Assembly: GCA_022571415.1 (NCBI GenBank)
Contig: JACZXW010000018.1
Coordinates: 1 to 34,338 of the forward strand
DNA length: 34,338 nucleotides
Direction: 5' to 3'
From: Pseudomonadota bacterium
GTDB taxonomy: Bacteria > Pseudomonadota > Gammaproteobacteria > Pseudomonadales > Azotimanducaceae
Made by a program: the position numbers and the translations under genes
Part shown: positions 25,952 to 34,338 of the stretch, piece after piece
Numbering within the stretch: the first letter of the stretch is position 1
Layout of the letters: the number at the start of each line of letters is the position of its first letter
Notes under the pieces: generated by a model
Seen by the model: only the letters and a program-made list of their open reading frames with translations
What the model was told of the DNA's origin: nothing
The model's database searches: none

Positions 25952-27040
25952 GTGACACGATATATCCTCAAACGTCTGCTGCTGATCGGGCCAACCCTGG
26001 TCGGCATCATCACGATGAACTTTTTTATCGTGCAACTGGCCCCAGGAGGACCGGTAGATCAAATGCTTGCGCAGATGACTGGCGAGGCCATGGCAGCCAC
26101 CTCCAGGATTGCTGGCGCCGCAGCAAATACGCCTGTGCCGCTGCAGGAACGGAGCACCCAGTTCCCGGGGGCCGAAGGCATCGATCCTGAGTTGATCGCC
26201 GCACTGGAAAAGCAATTCGGCTTCGATCGCCCGCTGCATGAACGCTACTTTCAAATGCTGTGGGACTATCTGCGCTTCGAACTAGGCGAGAGTTACTACC
26301 AGAATCGACCGGTTGTGGATTTGCTGGTCGAACGCTTTCCGGTGTCGATATCGCTCGGACTCTGGTCGATGCTGCTGAGCTACAGCATCGCAATCCCGCT
26401 CGGCGTCGCCAAGGCAGTGCGTGATGGTAGTCGTTTCGATGTCTGGACCAGCGCTGCGATTATCGTGGGCTACGCCACCCCGGGGTTTCTGTTTGCGGTA
26501 CTGCTGATTGTGCTGTTTGCCGGTGGCACATTTCTCGATTTGTTCCCGCTCAGGGGACTGGTGTCGCAAAATTTCAACGAGCTATCGCTGTTTGGCAAAA
26601 TCACCGACTACCTGTGGCATATAACGCTGCCGGTAATCTCCCTGACGATCGGCAGTTTTGCGACCTTAAGCATGCTCACCAAGAACGCTTTCCTCGAGGA
26701 ATTGAGCAAGCAGTTTGTGCTCACAGCGCGTTCCAAGGGACTCGATGAGCCGCGTGTTCTCTACGGGCACGTGTTCCGCAACGCTATGCTGATCGTGGTC
26801 GCCGGTTTTCCTGCCGCGCTGATCGGCGTGTTGTTTACCGGTGCACTGCTTGTCGAGGTGATCTTTTCTCTGGAGGGGCTGGGTTTGCTGGGTTTCGAGG
26901 CCACCCTCACCAGGGACTATCCAATCATGTTCGGCACGCTGTACATTTTCACCCTGGTGGGCCTGCTGCTGCATTTACTGGGTGACATCGTTTATACCCT
27001 CGTGGATCCCCGAATTGATTTTGAGACGCGGGAAGCGTAG
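25952..27040 (+). CDS. yejB: YejB-type peptide ABC transporter permease
   Basis: 362-residue inner-membrane permease of the YejABEF oligopeptide importer. The N-terminus ([30 protein letters not shown]) and the block [12 protein letters not shown]...[13 protein letters not shown] are diagnostic for YejB, and the length matches E. coli YejB (364). The EAA-type loop is [20 protein letters not shown], and it ends [10 protein letters not shown]. The start is a GTG at 25952, one base after the IS630 stop; the open frame extends upstream only by reading through the transposase gene. The Shine-Dalgarno is weak (GGA). yejE follows after 5 bp. Expression must come from the IS or upstream DNA. Confidence 0.95.
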   Translation: MTRYILKRLLLIGPTLVGIITMNFFIVQLAPGGPVDQMLAQMTGEAMAATSRIAGAAANTPVPLQERSTQFPGAEGIDPELIAALEKQFGFDRPLHERYFQMLWDYLRFELGESYYQNRPVVDLLVERFPVSISLGLWSMLLSYSIAIPLGVAKAVRDGSRFDVWTSAAIIVGYATPGFLFAVLLIVLFAGGTFLDLFPLRGLVSQNFNELSLFGKITDYLWHITLPVISLTIGSFATLSMLTKNAFLEELSKQFVLTARSKGLDEPRVLYGHVFRNAMLIVVAGFPAALIGVLFTGALLVEVIFSLEGLGLLGFEATLTRDYPIMFGTLYIFTLVGLLLHLLGDIVYTLVDPRIDFETREA

Positions 27041-27045
27041 GCCTG

Positions 27046-28089
27046 ATGACGCTGACACCTCTGACCCGACGGCGCCTGGCGAATTTTCGTGCCAACAAAC
27101 GTGGCTACTGGTCGCTCAAAATATTCCTGGTGCTGCTGGTGTTGAGTCTGTTTGCCGAGTTCATCGCCAACGACAAACCGCTGCTGCTCAGCTTTAAAGG
27201 TGAACTCTATATACCGGTATTGGTCAGCTATCCGGAAACCACATTCGGAGGCGTGCTATATTCGGAAGCCGACTATAGCGAGCCTGCCGTCAGGGAACTG
27301 ATCGAATCCGAGAGAGGTTGGATGCTCTGGCCACCGATCCCCTTCAGTTACTACACCATAGATCGGTACACCGGAGAACCGGCACCAGCGGCACCATCAT
27401 CTCGCCACTGGCTGGGTACTGATGATGTTGCCCGCGATGTTCTGGCACGAATCATCTACGGTTTTCGATTGTCGGTACTGTTCGGCATCGCACTTACGCT
27501 GTTCAGCTCATTGATTGGTGTAACTGTTGGTGCGGTGCAGGGCTTTTTCGGTGGCTGGGTCGATCTCATCGGCCAGCGACTGGTAGAAATCTGGGCGGGT
27601 ATGCCAGTGCTGTTCCTGCTGATCATTCTTGCCAGCCTGGCACAGCCCAACGTGTTCACCCTGCTCGGACTACTGCTGCTGTTTAGCTGGATGTCATTGG
27701 TGGGTGTGGTCAGAGCTGAATTTCTGCGCACCCGCAACTTCGAATATGTGCTGGCGTCACGTGCCCTGGGGGTGTCAAGCTTCGACATCATTCGTCAGGA
27801 CGTGCTGCCCAATGCCATGGTAGCGACCCTGACATTTTTACCTTTCATCCTGACGGGATCGATTACCACCCTCACGTCTCTCGATTTTCTCGGTTTCGGA
27901 CTACCGGCGGGGTCTCCCTCGCTGGGTGAACTGCTGGCCCAGGGCAAGGCCAATCTGCACGCCCCCTGGTTGGGGCTGTCCGGCTTCTTCGCGCTGCTCA
28001 TTATGCTGACCTTGTTGATCTTTATTGGAGAAGCGGTGCGCGATGCCTTCGATTCGCGTCGTTCGGTCACCAGTATGGATGCCTTTTGA
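27046..28089 (+). CDS. yejE: YejE-type peptide ABC transporter permease
   Basis: 347-residue second permease of the YejABEF importer, close to the E. coli length of 341. The N-terminal transmembrane helix (SLKIFLVLLVLSLFAEFIAN) is followed by the long YejE periplasmic loop with FGGVLYSEADY, WPPIPFSYYTID and HWLGTDDVARDVLARIIYGF, and by the BPD-type core with the EAA loop SRALGVSSFDIIRQDVLPNA. The start lies 5 bp after the yejB stop and the stop overlaps the upstream possible start of yejF, showing a tight operon. Confidence 0.95.
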   Translation: MTLTPLTRRRLANFRANKRGYWSLKIFLVLLVLSLFAEFIANDKPLLLSFKGELYIPVLVSYPETTFGGVLYSEADYSEPAVRELIESERGWMLWPPIPFSYYTIDRYTGEPAPAAPSSRHWLGTDDVARDVLARIIYGFRLSVLFGIALTLFSSLIGVTVGAVQGFFGGWVDLIGQRLVEIWAGMPVLFLLIILASLAQPNVFTLLGLLLLFSWMSLVGVVRAEFLRTRNFEYVLASRALGVSSFDIIRQDVLPNAMVATLTFLPFILTGSITTLTSLDFLGFGLPAGSPSLGELLAQGKANLHAPWLGLSGFFALLIMLTLLIFIGEAVRDAFDSRRSVTSMDAF

Positions 28090-28094
28090 ACATC

Positions 28095-29717
28095 ATGAGT
28101 GACCGGATTCTGGAAATCAAAAACCTCAGTGTGGCTTTTCACGGTAGTACCGTGGTGCGGGAGGTAGACTTCCACATTGATCGTGGTGAAACATTGGCTC
28201 TCGTGGGTGAGTCTGGTTCGGGCAAGTCGGTAACCGCGTTGTCAATTCCGCAACTGTTACCCTACCCGCAGGCGAGCCACCCCTCCGGATCCATCCTGTT
28301 GGATGGTATTGAGATGATCAGCGCGTCTAAAGCCACACTGCTCAAGATGCGCGGTAATCGGGTGAGCATGATTTTTCAGGAACCGATGACGTCTCTCAAT
28401 CCGCTGCACACCATTGAACGCCAGGTTGGCGAAGTGCTGTTCGTGCACCAGCGTCTTGGCGGAAATGCGGTACGCAAGCGAACCCTGGAACTCCTGGAAA
28501 TGGTCGGACTGCAGCGTGCCAGTGAACGACTCACAGCGTTTCCTCATGAACTGTCGGGCGGCCAGCGCCAACGCGTAATGATCGCGATGGCGCTCGCCAA
28601 CGAACCTGATCTGCTGATTGCAGATGAGCCGACCACGGCCCTCGACGTCATCATTCAGGCGCAGATATTAACGCTGCTGAAAGACCTGCAAAGCCGCATG
28701 AACATGGCGCTGTTATTGATTACTCATGATCTGGTGATGGTTCGAAGGATCGCTGATCGGGTGTGCGTGATGAATCAGGGTTGCATCGTCGAGACAGCAA
28801 TCACAAAAACGCTGTTTTCGGCACCTACTCACGTCTATACACGGACGCTTCTAAACGCACAACCCAAAGGCAATCCGGTGCGGATTAAGGGAGATTCGAA
28901 GCCACTGATGCAAGCAGACAAGGTATCGGTGTATTTTCAGCTTGGCAGCGGCTTTCTCGCCAGAAAACGCGTGCTCAAGGCCGTCGATGAGGTCTCCATG
29001 ACCATCCAAACCGGGCAGACGGTGGGCGTGGTAGGCGAATCTGGTTCGGGTAAAACCACGCTGGGGATGGCGCTGTTAAGACTGATCAGAAGTAAGGGCA
29101 AAATCGTTTTCGACGGGGTTGACATTCAGGGTTTGAACAACAAATCCCTGAAACCCTATCGCCATGATATGCAGATCGTCTTTCAGGATCCCTACGGCGC
29201 GCTGTCACCACGACGGTCCGTCAGACAGATCATTGAACAGGGGCTGCGTGTGCATGAGCCACACCTCGGCGATGATGAGTTGGCCACTCGTGTTGATGGC
29301 GCGCTTGAGGATGTCGGGCTCGATTCGACCGACAAGGACCGATATCCCCATGAATTTTCTGGTGGTCAGCGGCAGCGGATTGCGATAGCGCGCGCGATTA
29401 TCCTGCGCCCCCGTTTTATTGTGTTGGACGAACCCACTTCGGCACTGGACATGTCAGTGCAGGCCCAGGTGGTGGACCTGCTGCGTGATCTGCAAGCTCG
29501 TTATCAATTGTCATACCTGTTCATCAGTCACGACCTGAAAGTGGTGCGCGCACTGGCTGATGAACTTGTGGTCATGAAAGACGGCATTATCATTGAACAG
29601 GGCAGGGCTTCTGATATATTCGAGCGACCGGCAACTGAATACACCAGGGCACTGATTGCCGCGGCATTCGATCTGGAGGTGGTGAATAAGACGAGCGCGA
29701 ATGATGGTAAGAACTAG
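28095..29717 (+). CDS. yejF: YejF-type ABC transporter ATPase (double nucleotide-binding domain)
   Basis: 540-residue ATPase with two fused ABC domains, as in YejF. Counting from a TTG at 28086, the first domain has Walker A GESGSGKS at 41-48, Q-loop [10 protein letters not shown], signature LSGGQRQR and Walker B LLIADEP. The second has [27 protein letters not shown] and FIVLDEP. Both halves are complete. The ATG at 28095 is preferred; the TTG would overlap yejE by four bases. The last codons overlap the yejA start by 17 bp. Confidence 0.94.
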   Translation: MSDRILEIKNLSVAFHGSTVVREVDFHIDRGETLALVGESGSGKSVTALSIPQLLPYPQASHPSGSILLDGIEMISASKATLLKMRGNRVSMIFQEPMTSLNPLHTIERQVGEVLFVHQRLGGNAVRKRTLELLEMVGLQRASERLTAFPHELSGGQRQRVMIAMALANEPDLLIADEPTTALDVIIQAQILTLLKDLQSRMNMALLLITHDLVMVRRIADRVCVMNQGCIVETAITKTLFSAPTHVYTRTLLNAQPKGNPVRIKGDSKPLMQADKVSVYFQLGSGFLARKRVLKAVDEVSMTIQTGQTVGVVGESGSGKTTLGMALLRLIRSKGKIVFDGVDIQGLNNKSLKPYRHDMQIVFQDPYGALSPRRSVRQIIEQGLRVHEPHLGDDELATRVDGALEDVGLDSTDKDRYPHEFSGGQRQRIAIARAIILRPRFIVLDEPTSALDMSVQAQVVDLLRDLQARYQLSYLFISHDLKVVRALADELVVMKDGIIIEQGRASDIFERPATEYTRALIAAAFDLEVVNKTSANDGKN

Positions 29718-31548
29718 CACCCTGATACTACTGATTGCGGGCAGTTGCCTTGCGTTCGCTGAGTCAAGCCGTGAACCTGTCGAACACAAATGGCAGCACG
29801 GTCTGTCGTTCTTTGGCGAGTTCAAGTATCCGCCTGATTTCGAGCACTTCGATTACGTCAATCCCAATGCACCTAAGGGAGGCAGGTTGGTCCGCGCCAT
29901 CGGAGCAAGTTTTAACAGCTTCACACCATTCATTCCAAAGGGTATCCCTGCGCCCGGGGGTACTGTCATTGGACAGATGACGCTCTACGATTCGCTAATG
30001 TGGCCATCAGGTGACGAGATCGGTGTTTTTTACGGTAATCTGGCTGGACACATCGCCGTTTCAGATGATATGACACAGGTGCGAATGCGATTGCGGCCGG
30101 AAGCCCGCTGGCATGATGGGGTACCTGTCACCGCACGCGACGTAAAATTTACCTTCGAGCATATTCGCGACCATGCCTTTCCCGGTGTAAAGGCAGCCTA
30201 TCTGTCAATCAAGCAGGTCGATGTCGTTAGTGAGCGGGAGGTCCTGTTTACGTATCATTTCTCGGTGAATTTAAATTCCATGATGGCGTTGGGGAAGGTT
30301 GCCATATTGCCCGAGCACTACTGGCGGGAACGAGACATCAGTAAAACCACCATTGAACCACCACTTTCCAGCGGCCCTTATCGAATTGAAAAATTTGCGC
30401 TCGGTAAGTTCATTGAGTTCGAACGTGTCGCCGACTACTGGGGGAAGGATCTCGGTTTACATCGTGGTCGCCACAATATTGATCTGCTCAGGTTTGAAGT
30501 GTATCGGGATGCAACCGTTAGACGGGAGGCACTACGAAAGGGTCTGCTCGATTTTTCTCCGGAGCCAAGTGCCGCACAGTGGGTAATCGGGTACGGTCAG
30601 GACCAGGTCTCAGGCCTGCTGCTGCAGGAGAAGCATGAGTTCAGGCAGTACGTGGGCGTGCTTTCAGCGCTTGCTTTTAACCTGACACAGGCACGCTTCG
30701 GGGACGTGCGCGTCAGGGAGGCACTCACGCTGGCCTTTGATTTCGACTGGAAGAACAATGTGCTCGACTATGGTGCCTATGAAAAACCGCAAAGCTACTT
30801 TCATCGCACTTTTCTCGCCGCAACCGGCCTGCCTTCATATGATGAACTGAAATTGCTGGAACCCTTTCGAGCTCAGTTACCGGTGCGTGTATTTACGGAG
30901 CCACCATTCAACGCAAGTTCAGTCGCCAGGTTGAACAATCGCGACGCCCTGATCCGTGCCCAGACACTGCTGGAAGAATCCGGCTGGCATTTTCGTGATG
31001 GCGGACTAATCAACGATGACGGGGAAGCGTTTAAGATCGAGTTTCTGATTCCCGGACCAGTTCAGCAACGCACGCTACTGCCCTACATCGAACGTCTGAA
31101 ACGACTTGGCATCGATGGGCACATTCGGCTGGTTGAAGCTGCGCAATTTCTGAACCTGCGGCGTAATAACAAGAATGATGCGGTGTTCGGCAGTCTTGCC
31201 ATCTCCATGCCACCCAACCAGGAAGTGCCCGCCTATTTCAGCTCACGCAGTCGAGGTGTGGCGAACTTTGCCCGATTGAGTTCGCCGATTGTCGATGTGC
31301 TGATCGGGCATGTGCTGAGTGCGCGCAACCGGACCGAACTCATCGCCGCCAGCCAGGCACTGGACCGGGTCCTGTACTGGCAGTTTTATTTCATTCCCGT
31401 GCTGGTACTCGAACCACAGCGTGTGCTGGTGTGGAACAAGTTCGGCAAACCGGCTGTTCAATCACTCTATTATCCCGGCTTCCCCGACAACTGGTGGTGG
31501 GATACCGAAAAAGCCGCACGCGTCCTACAGGCACTGGAGCAAAGGTAA
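29701..31548 (+). CDS. yejA: YejA-type periplasmic peptide-binding protein
   Basis: 615-residue extracytoplasmic solute-binding protein (SBP family 5), close to E. coli YejA (604). The Sec signal peptide is [20 protein letters not shown] with cleavage before ESS; there is no lipobox Cys at the cleavage site, so it is periplasmic. HGLSFFGEFKYPPDFEHFDY is the YejA hallmark, and SGPYRIEKF and the C-terminal PDNWWWD are also typical. The gene is last here (yejB-E-F-A), whereas the E. coli order is A-B-E-F. The stop codon lies inside the first copy of a 49-bp tandem repeat. Confidence 0.95.
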   Translation: MMVRTSTLILLIAGSCLAFAESSREPVEHKWQHGLSFFGEFKYPPDFEHFDYVNPNAPKGGRLVRAIGASFNSFTPFIPKGIPAPGGTVIGQMTLYDSLMWPSGDEIGVFYGNLAGHIAVSDDMTQVRMRLRPEARWHDGVPVTARDVKFTFEHIRDHAFPGVKAAYLSIKQVDVVSEREVLFTYHFSVNLNSMMALGKVAILPEHYWRERDISKTTIEPPLSSGPYRIEKFALGKFIEFERVADYWGKDLGLHRGRHNIDLLRFEVYRDATVRREALRKGLLDFSPEPSAAQWVIGYGQDQVSGLLLQEKHEFRQYVGVLSALAFNLTQARFGDVRVREALTLAFDFDWKNNVLDYGAYEKPQSYFHRTFLAATGLPSYDELKLLEPFRAQLPVRVFTEPPFNASSVARLNNRDALIRAQTLLEESGWHFRDGGLINDDGEAFKIEFLIPGPVQQRTLLPYIERLKRLGIDGHIRLVEAAQFLNLRRNNKNDAVFGSLAISMPPNQEVPAYFSSRSRGVANFARLSSPIVDVLIGHVLSARNRTELIAASQALDRVLYWQFYFIPVLVLEPQRVLVWNKFGKPAVQSLYYPGFPDNWWWDTEKAARVLQALEQR

Positions 31549-31639
31549 TTTCAGGACACCCAGCATGTTCTGATCATTGTCATAATTGGTAAGGTAATTT
31601 CAGGACACCCAGCATGTTCTGATCATTGTCATAATTGGT
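31542..31639. repeat. Perfect tandem duplication, 2 x 49 bp
   Basis: 31542-31590 and 31591-31639 are identical 49-bp units starting AAGGTAATTTCAGGACACCC and ending TAATTGGT. The first unit covers the yejA stop codon; the second covers the stop of a minus-strand gene fragment. A recent slippage or recombination event is the simplest cause. Confidence 0.9.
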
Positions 31640-31772
31640 TGCGATCCAGCATCTCCTGGGTTACCGCCTCCTGAATGCGCTGCTGGGGTCTGGATAAAGG
31701 AACGGCAGCATGAATGCCACGGTCGGTATACTCATTGAGCACCAGCTTTTCGAAGATCTGGAGGAACCCCAG
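31629..31772 (-). pseudogene. C-terminal fragment of an unidentified protein
   Basis: A 47-codon minus-strand frame with protein-like composition (FLQIFEKLVLNEYTDRGIHA then QQRIQEAVTQEMLDRNQL) ends at a TGA inside the second tandem unit. It opens at a TAG with no start codon or Shine-Dalgarno. It looks like the tail of a deleted gene converging on yejA; I do not recognise the family. Confidence 0.35.
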
Positions 31773-32341
31773 CTATTCTATTCCCGATAAACATCACAAG
31801 ACTCCTCTCGGAATCAATCACTCATGAGTTTTATCGTAAAGACTTGAAGATTCGAAGAACCAGGTGTAGCCGTCTGCCGAATTACGACTGAAATGATGTT
31901 GATGCGGTCTTTATCCAACTCTGCCCAATGTCTTTGGCTATAGTCCTTGATCGCATGAATCGAACCTGTGCATGGCGAATTCGTAGTCGGGCTACGGCGT
32001 GGAATATATGCCTGCGGAGTTGACAAGCTAACACCTAGCAACAAAGAAATGTCAGTTTGGAAACGGCGTACAACTGTTACCTTTCTCTTGCATTAATCCC
32101 TTGCCCTACATCAAGATCACCATCTAAATTCCCTGGTCTTTCCCTTTTAGTTCCCTGATAAATTCACGTGAAAAAATAAAGATGTCTCCCGGAACATAAA
32201 GAATTCGCCACTGTCAGCGACCGATGTACAAAGGAACTCGATTAAATTAGAAAACTTCCCTGTATTTTCCCTAGTTAACAGGGAATTCGGAGACTGGTTA
32301 GCCCAAGACTGCCACCACCGCCATCCAGTCTCGGGTCCATA
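31773..32341. other. Gene-poor stretch before the IS481 element
   Basis: About 570 bases with only short frames. A 76-residue minus-strand frame at 31814-32044 (YIPRRSPTTN, AIKDYSQRHWAELDKDRINI) has no start context or recognised domain. The part 32100-32330 resembles non-coding sequence often seen beside integrated elements and contains several TTCCCTG repeats. No RNA gene or terminator is evident. Confidence 0.3.
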
Positions 32342-33631
32342 CCGGTCACATAGGTGACATTTCATCCGAAACGTCGGACCGCCGGGACATGGGTAACACT
32401 TTTGTTATAAAGGGATTCTCTGCCGGTTCAACTCGTCCCTCGTCCTCATCAAAGTAGCCTAGATCAATTTCCATAAAGGTAACAAGCCATATCTTGTCAG
32501 CAACCTCACGAATGCCTACTAATTGCCCGGCAAATGCTCGACTGAGGTTGATCTTTCGTTTACCTATGCAAATTCGACCACATTTTGTGATCCGTACCAC
32601 TCGATCATGCATCGGATAGTCCGGTTCTTCAGGCCGTTGGTAAACACGGGTGGACGGTGTATACACTTCACCTGGGTATTTCATTGCCAGAGCCTCATGA
32701 GGCCTGTCGTTGTTGAACTGTTCCTGGAATGCATCAAACCGGACCTGCTGTTGCAAGAAGTTGAATGAAGCTGGTTTTGTCGCCTCATTTTTCAAGGTGA
32801 GATGCATGCGTTCATGACGACCGTTCTGTTGAGGATTGCCGGGTTTGATGCGTTCAATTTCAATACCGAGACGCAGCCACCAAACTGAAAGGAGACTCAT
32901 GCCGAAGAACGCATTCGGTGAGGAAAACGGGATACCGTTATCAGTACGAATGGCGGCAGGTAATCCATATTCCTTGAACACTCGCTCAAATACATTAAAA
33001 GCAAATATTGCCTTGGTGGACTCCAGACTTTCACAGCCAAGCAGGTATCGCGAGCTGTAGTCAGTGATCGTTAGAGGATAGCAATACTGATGGTTACCTA
33101 GCATAAATTCACCTTTGTAATCAGCACACCAAAGACCATTAGGCTGCTGAGTATCTCTTAGAGTTGTTCCCTGGGCCTTGTAGCGCTTGCGTTTACGTCG
33201 TTTTACTAAGCCATGGCGGTCGAGAACAGCATGTACTGTACTCTTGGCAGGTGGCTTTATCATTGGATAGCGCCGGATCAACTTCTCTCGGATCTTAGGT
33301 GCGCCCCAACTAGGGCGTTCCTTTTTGATCTGAAGGATGGTTCTTTCAACTTGGAATGGGAGCCTATTGGCATGGTGATAAGGCCTTCGACTTCTATCTT
33401 GAAGCCCTTCGAGACCAATATCTTTATATCGATTGAAAATTTTATAGCCAGTTTTTCGAGAAATACCAAAATCTCGACAAACGACCGTCATCATTTCACC
33501 ATCAAGCAAACGAGCAACGAACTTGATACGTTCATCCATATGATTACACTCTTTCCAGGGCATTTGGTTTCTCCCAAATGCCTCAATGTGTAACCTATGT
33601 GCCCGGTGTAATCTGTAACCTATGTGCCAGG
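32342..33631 (-). mobile_element. IS481-family insertion sequence
   Basis: One transposase gene is bounded by inverted repeats. The plus strand at 32342-32359 reads CCGGTCACATAGGTGACA; the minus strand at 33589-33606 reads CCGGGCACATAGGTTACA (16 of 18 identical). A second copy of the right-hand repeat follows at 33614-33631, 25 bp further out. The exact outer ends and any target duplication are not clear. Confidence 0.7.
32346..33563 (-). CDS. IS481-family transposase
   Basis: 405-residue IS481-type DDE integrase. From the ATG at 33563 the protein begins MPWKECNHMDERIKFVARLL, the typical IS481 start, then the HTH (CRDFGISRKTGYKIFNRY), WGAPKIREKL, the catalytic Asp in LWCADYKGEF, the second Asp in AIRTDNG and the Glu in QQNGRHERMHLTLK. 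The C-terminal domain (VRITKCGRICIGKRKINLSR, LGYFD) is complete, ending within the inverted repeat. An upstream GTG at 33683 is in frame but extends through the terminal repeats and is unlikely. The gene looks intact and the element may be active. Confidence 0.93.
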   Translation of the reverse strand: MPWKECNHMDERIKFVARLLDGEMMTVVCRDFGISRKTGYKIFNRYKDIGLEGLQDRSRRPYHHANRLPFQVERTILQIKKERPSWGAPKIREKLIRRYPMIKPPAKSTVHAVLDRHGLVKRRKRKRYKAQGTTLRDTQQPNGLWCADYKGEFMLGNHQYCYPLTITDYSSRYLLGCESLESTKAIFAFNVFERVFKEYGLPAAIRTDNGIPFSSPNAFFGMSLLSVWWLRLGIEIERIKPGNPQQNGRHERMHLTLKNEATKPASFNFLQQQVRFDAFQEQFNNDRPHEALAMKYPGEVYTPSTRVYQRPEEPDYPMHDRVVRITKCGRICIGKRKINLSRAFAGQLVGIREVADKIWLVTFMEIDLGYFDEDEGRVEPAENPFITKVLPMSRRSDVSDEMSPM

Positions 33632-33683
33632 ATGTACACTTAACACAACCCTCGGTTTCTTGAGAATTGCCGCTATAGCCCAC

Positions 33684-34243
33684 GAGCTGCGGGCTGCATT
33701 GAAAGTAAAAAAGTCTCTAGCAGTCTCCTGTGGCTCGTATTGCGTCTAAATGCCCAATTAGTCTCCAATTCAGATTTCACGGTTCCTTAAGGCGAATTTA
33801 TAGACACTTTCGGACCTTGATCAGGCAATACTGGGATTCTATGGGGGCGATTGGAGAACAAGTAGCAGGTGGTATATTTATTCCTTCCTGGCATCCGCTT
33901 GAAGTCTCACTGAAAAAATCCAAGACCCGTAAATGCGATTGTGCTTCCTCGAGATTACACCGGTAGATCGCAGTACTACTTGCATTCACCTTCCGATGGC
34001 TGACGAGTCAAGGCAGATGCTGTCCGGATCGGACCATTAGGTTCAAACAGCAGTAAGTTACCATCTGAAGTGATTGAGAATTTTTCACTTGCAACACTTT
34101 GCGAACGCTTGAACAGTAGTGTCATGTTTCCTTCAGGCACATAGCGGGCTTTCTCTGATCCGAACTCCCAGTTTTCCTGCCCGCTTACGGTTGTGGTTTC
34201 AACTGATCGATGCAACATCTAACCTCTAGTAATACAGAGAAGG
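33684..34243. other. Region between IS481 and IS30 genes, one doubtful ORF
   Basis: No recognised gene. A minus-strand 80-residue frame at 33976-34218 (VSGQENWEFGSEKARYVPEG, then KFSITSDGNLLLFEPNG) has protein-like composition and could be a small protein or the remains of one, but I do not recognise a family, and no good Shine-Dalgarno is seen. The remainder holds short frames only. Confidence 0.3.
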
Positions 34244-34252
34244 ATGTTTGAA

Positions 34253-34338
34253 ATGAAACGACGACCGAGGATTATTTACAGCGAAGAACAAAAGACATTG
34301 ATGTGGGATCGTTGGCAAAAGGGCGATTCCTTACATAC
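34253..34338 (+). CDS. IS30-family transposase, N-terminal part (cut by window end)
   Basis: The 28 visible residues begin MKRRPRIIYSEEQKTLMWDR and continue WQKGDSLH, matching the N-terminal HTH region of IS30-family transposases. GAAGG lies nine bases before the ATG; an in-frame ATG at 34244 is also possible. The gene runs off the window, so intactness cannot be judged. Confidence 0.65.
   Translation, partial: MKRRPRIIYSEEQKTLMWDRWQKGDSLH

Noticed and set aside
33564-33683. N-terminal extension of the IS481 transposase
   Set aside because: It would translate the terminal inverted repeats; the family start MPWKEC is at 33563.
1-34338. CRISPR arrays, tRNA or rRNA genes
   Set aside because: No regularly spaced direct repeats and no tRNA or rRNA signatures were seen on either strand; short tRNA-like segments could be missed without a covariance search.

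Overview
The window looks like an accessory, insertion-sequence-rich region of a Gram-negative proteobacterium. Two TonB-dependent outer-membrane receptor genes and a YejABEF-type peptide ABC transporter require an outer membrane. The Yej proteins and IS families best fit a gammaproteobacterium, but no marker gene allows a firm placement. Several genes are decayed (one TonB receptor, one GPH/MFS symporter, four or more IS remnants), so this is either a plastic island or part of an eroding, perhaps host-associated, genome.

Layout. 1-1310: nested remnants of two IS3-family elements. 1477-4000: two paralogous TetR regulators around an alpha/beta hydrolase; the second regulator is divergent from the hydrolase across a perfect 15-bp palindrome. 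4130-5460: phytanoyl-CoA-dioxygenase-like (PhyH) gene 1 overlapping an SCP2-like gene. 5543-5759: internally deleted IS3 relic. 5874-7685: Baeyer-Villiger-type flavin monooxygenase. 8541-10141: PhyH 2 and a third TetR paralog. 10312-11284: decayed symporter. 11446-12852: PhyH 3 plus a second SCP2-like gene. 12971-13894: PhyH 4. 14414-16843: intact TonB receptor. 17635-21719: SDR and PhyH 5, 6 and 7, all on the minus strand. 22040-24446: frameshifted second TonB receptor. 24526-24906: DUF1330 protein. 24970-25950: 5'-truncated IS630 transposase abutting yejB. 25952-31548: yejB-yejE-yejF-yejA. 31542-34338: a 49-bp tandem duplication, gene debris, an IS481 element and the start of an IS30-type transposase.

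How it may work together (inference). Seven divergent PhyH-type Fe(II)/2-oxoglutarate oxygenases, a Baeyer-Villiger monooxygenase, an SDR, an alpha/beta hydrolase, two SCP2-like lipid-carrier proteins, outer-membrane receptors and three near-identical-HTH TetR repressors look like a catabolic or modifying system for a hydrophobic polycyclic or isoprenoid compound such as a sterol or terpenoid. The main new observation is a 14-bp dyad, TATAGY-NN-RCTATA, repeated at six promoter positions (4136, 7840, 11386, 13933, 16967, 21848). These lie in front of four PhyH genes or operons, the flavin monooxygenase and the TonB receptors, and the right arm of the dyad generally doubles as the -10 box. It ties most of the 18-kb island into one candidate regulon for which the TetR paralogs are the obvious binders.
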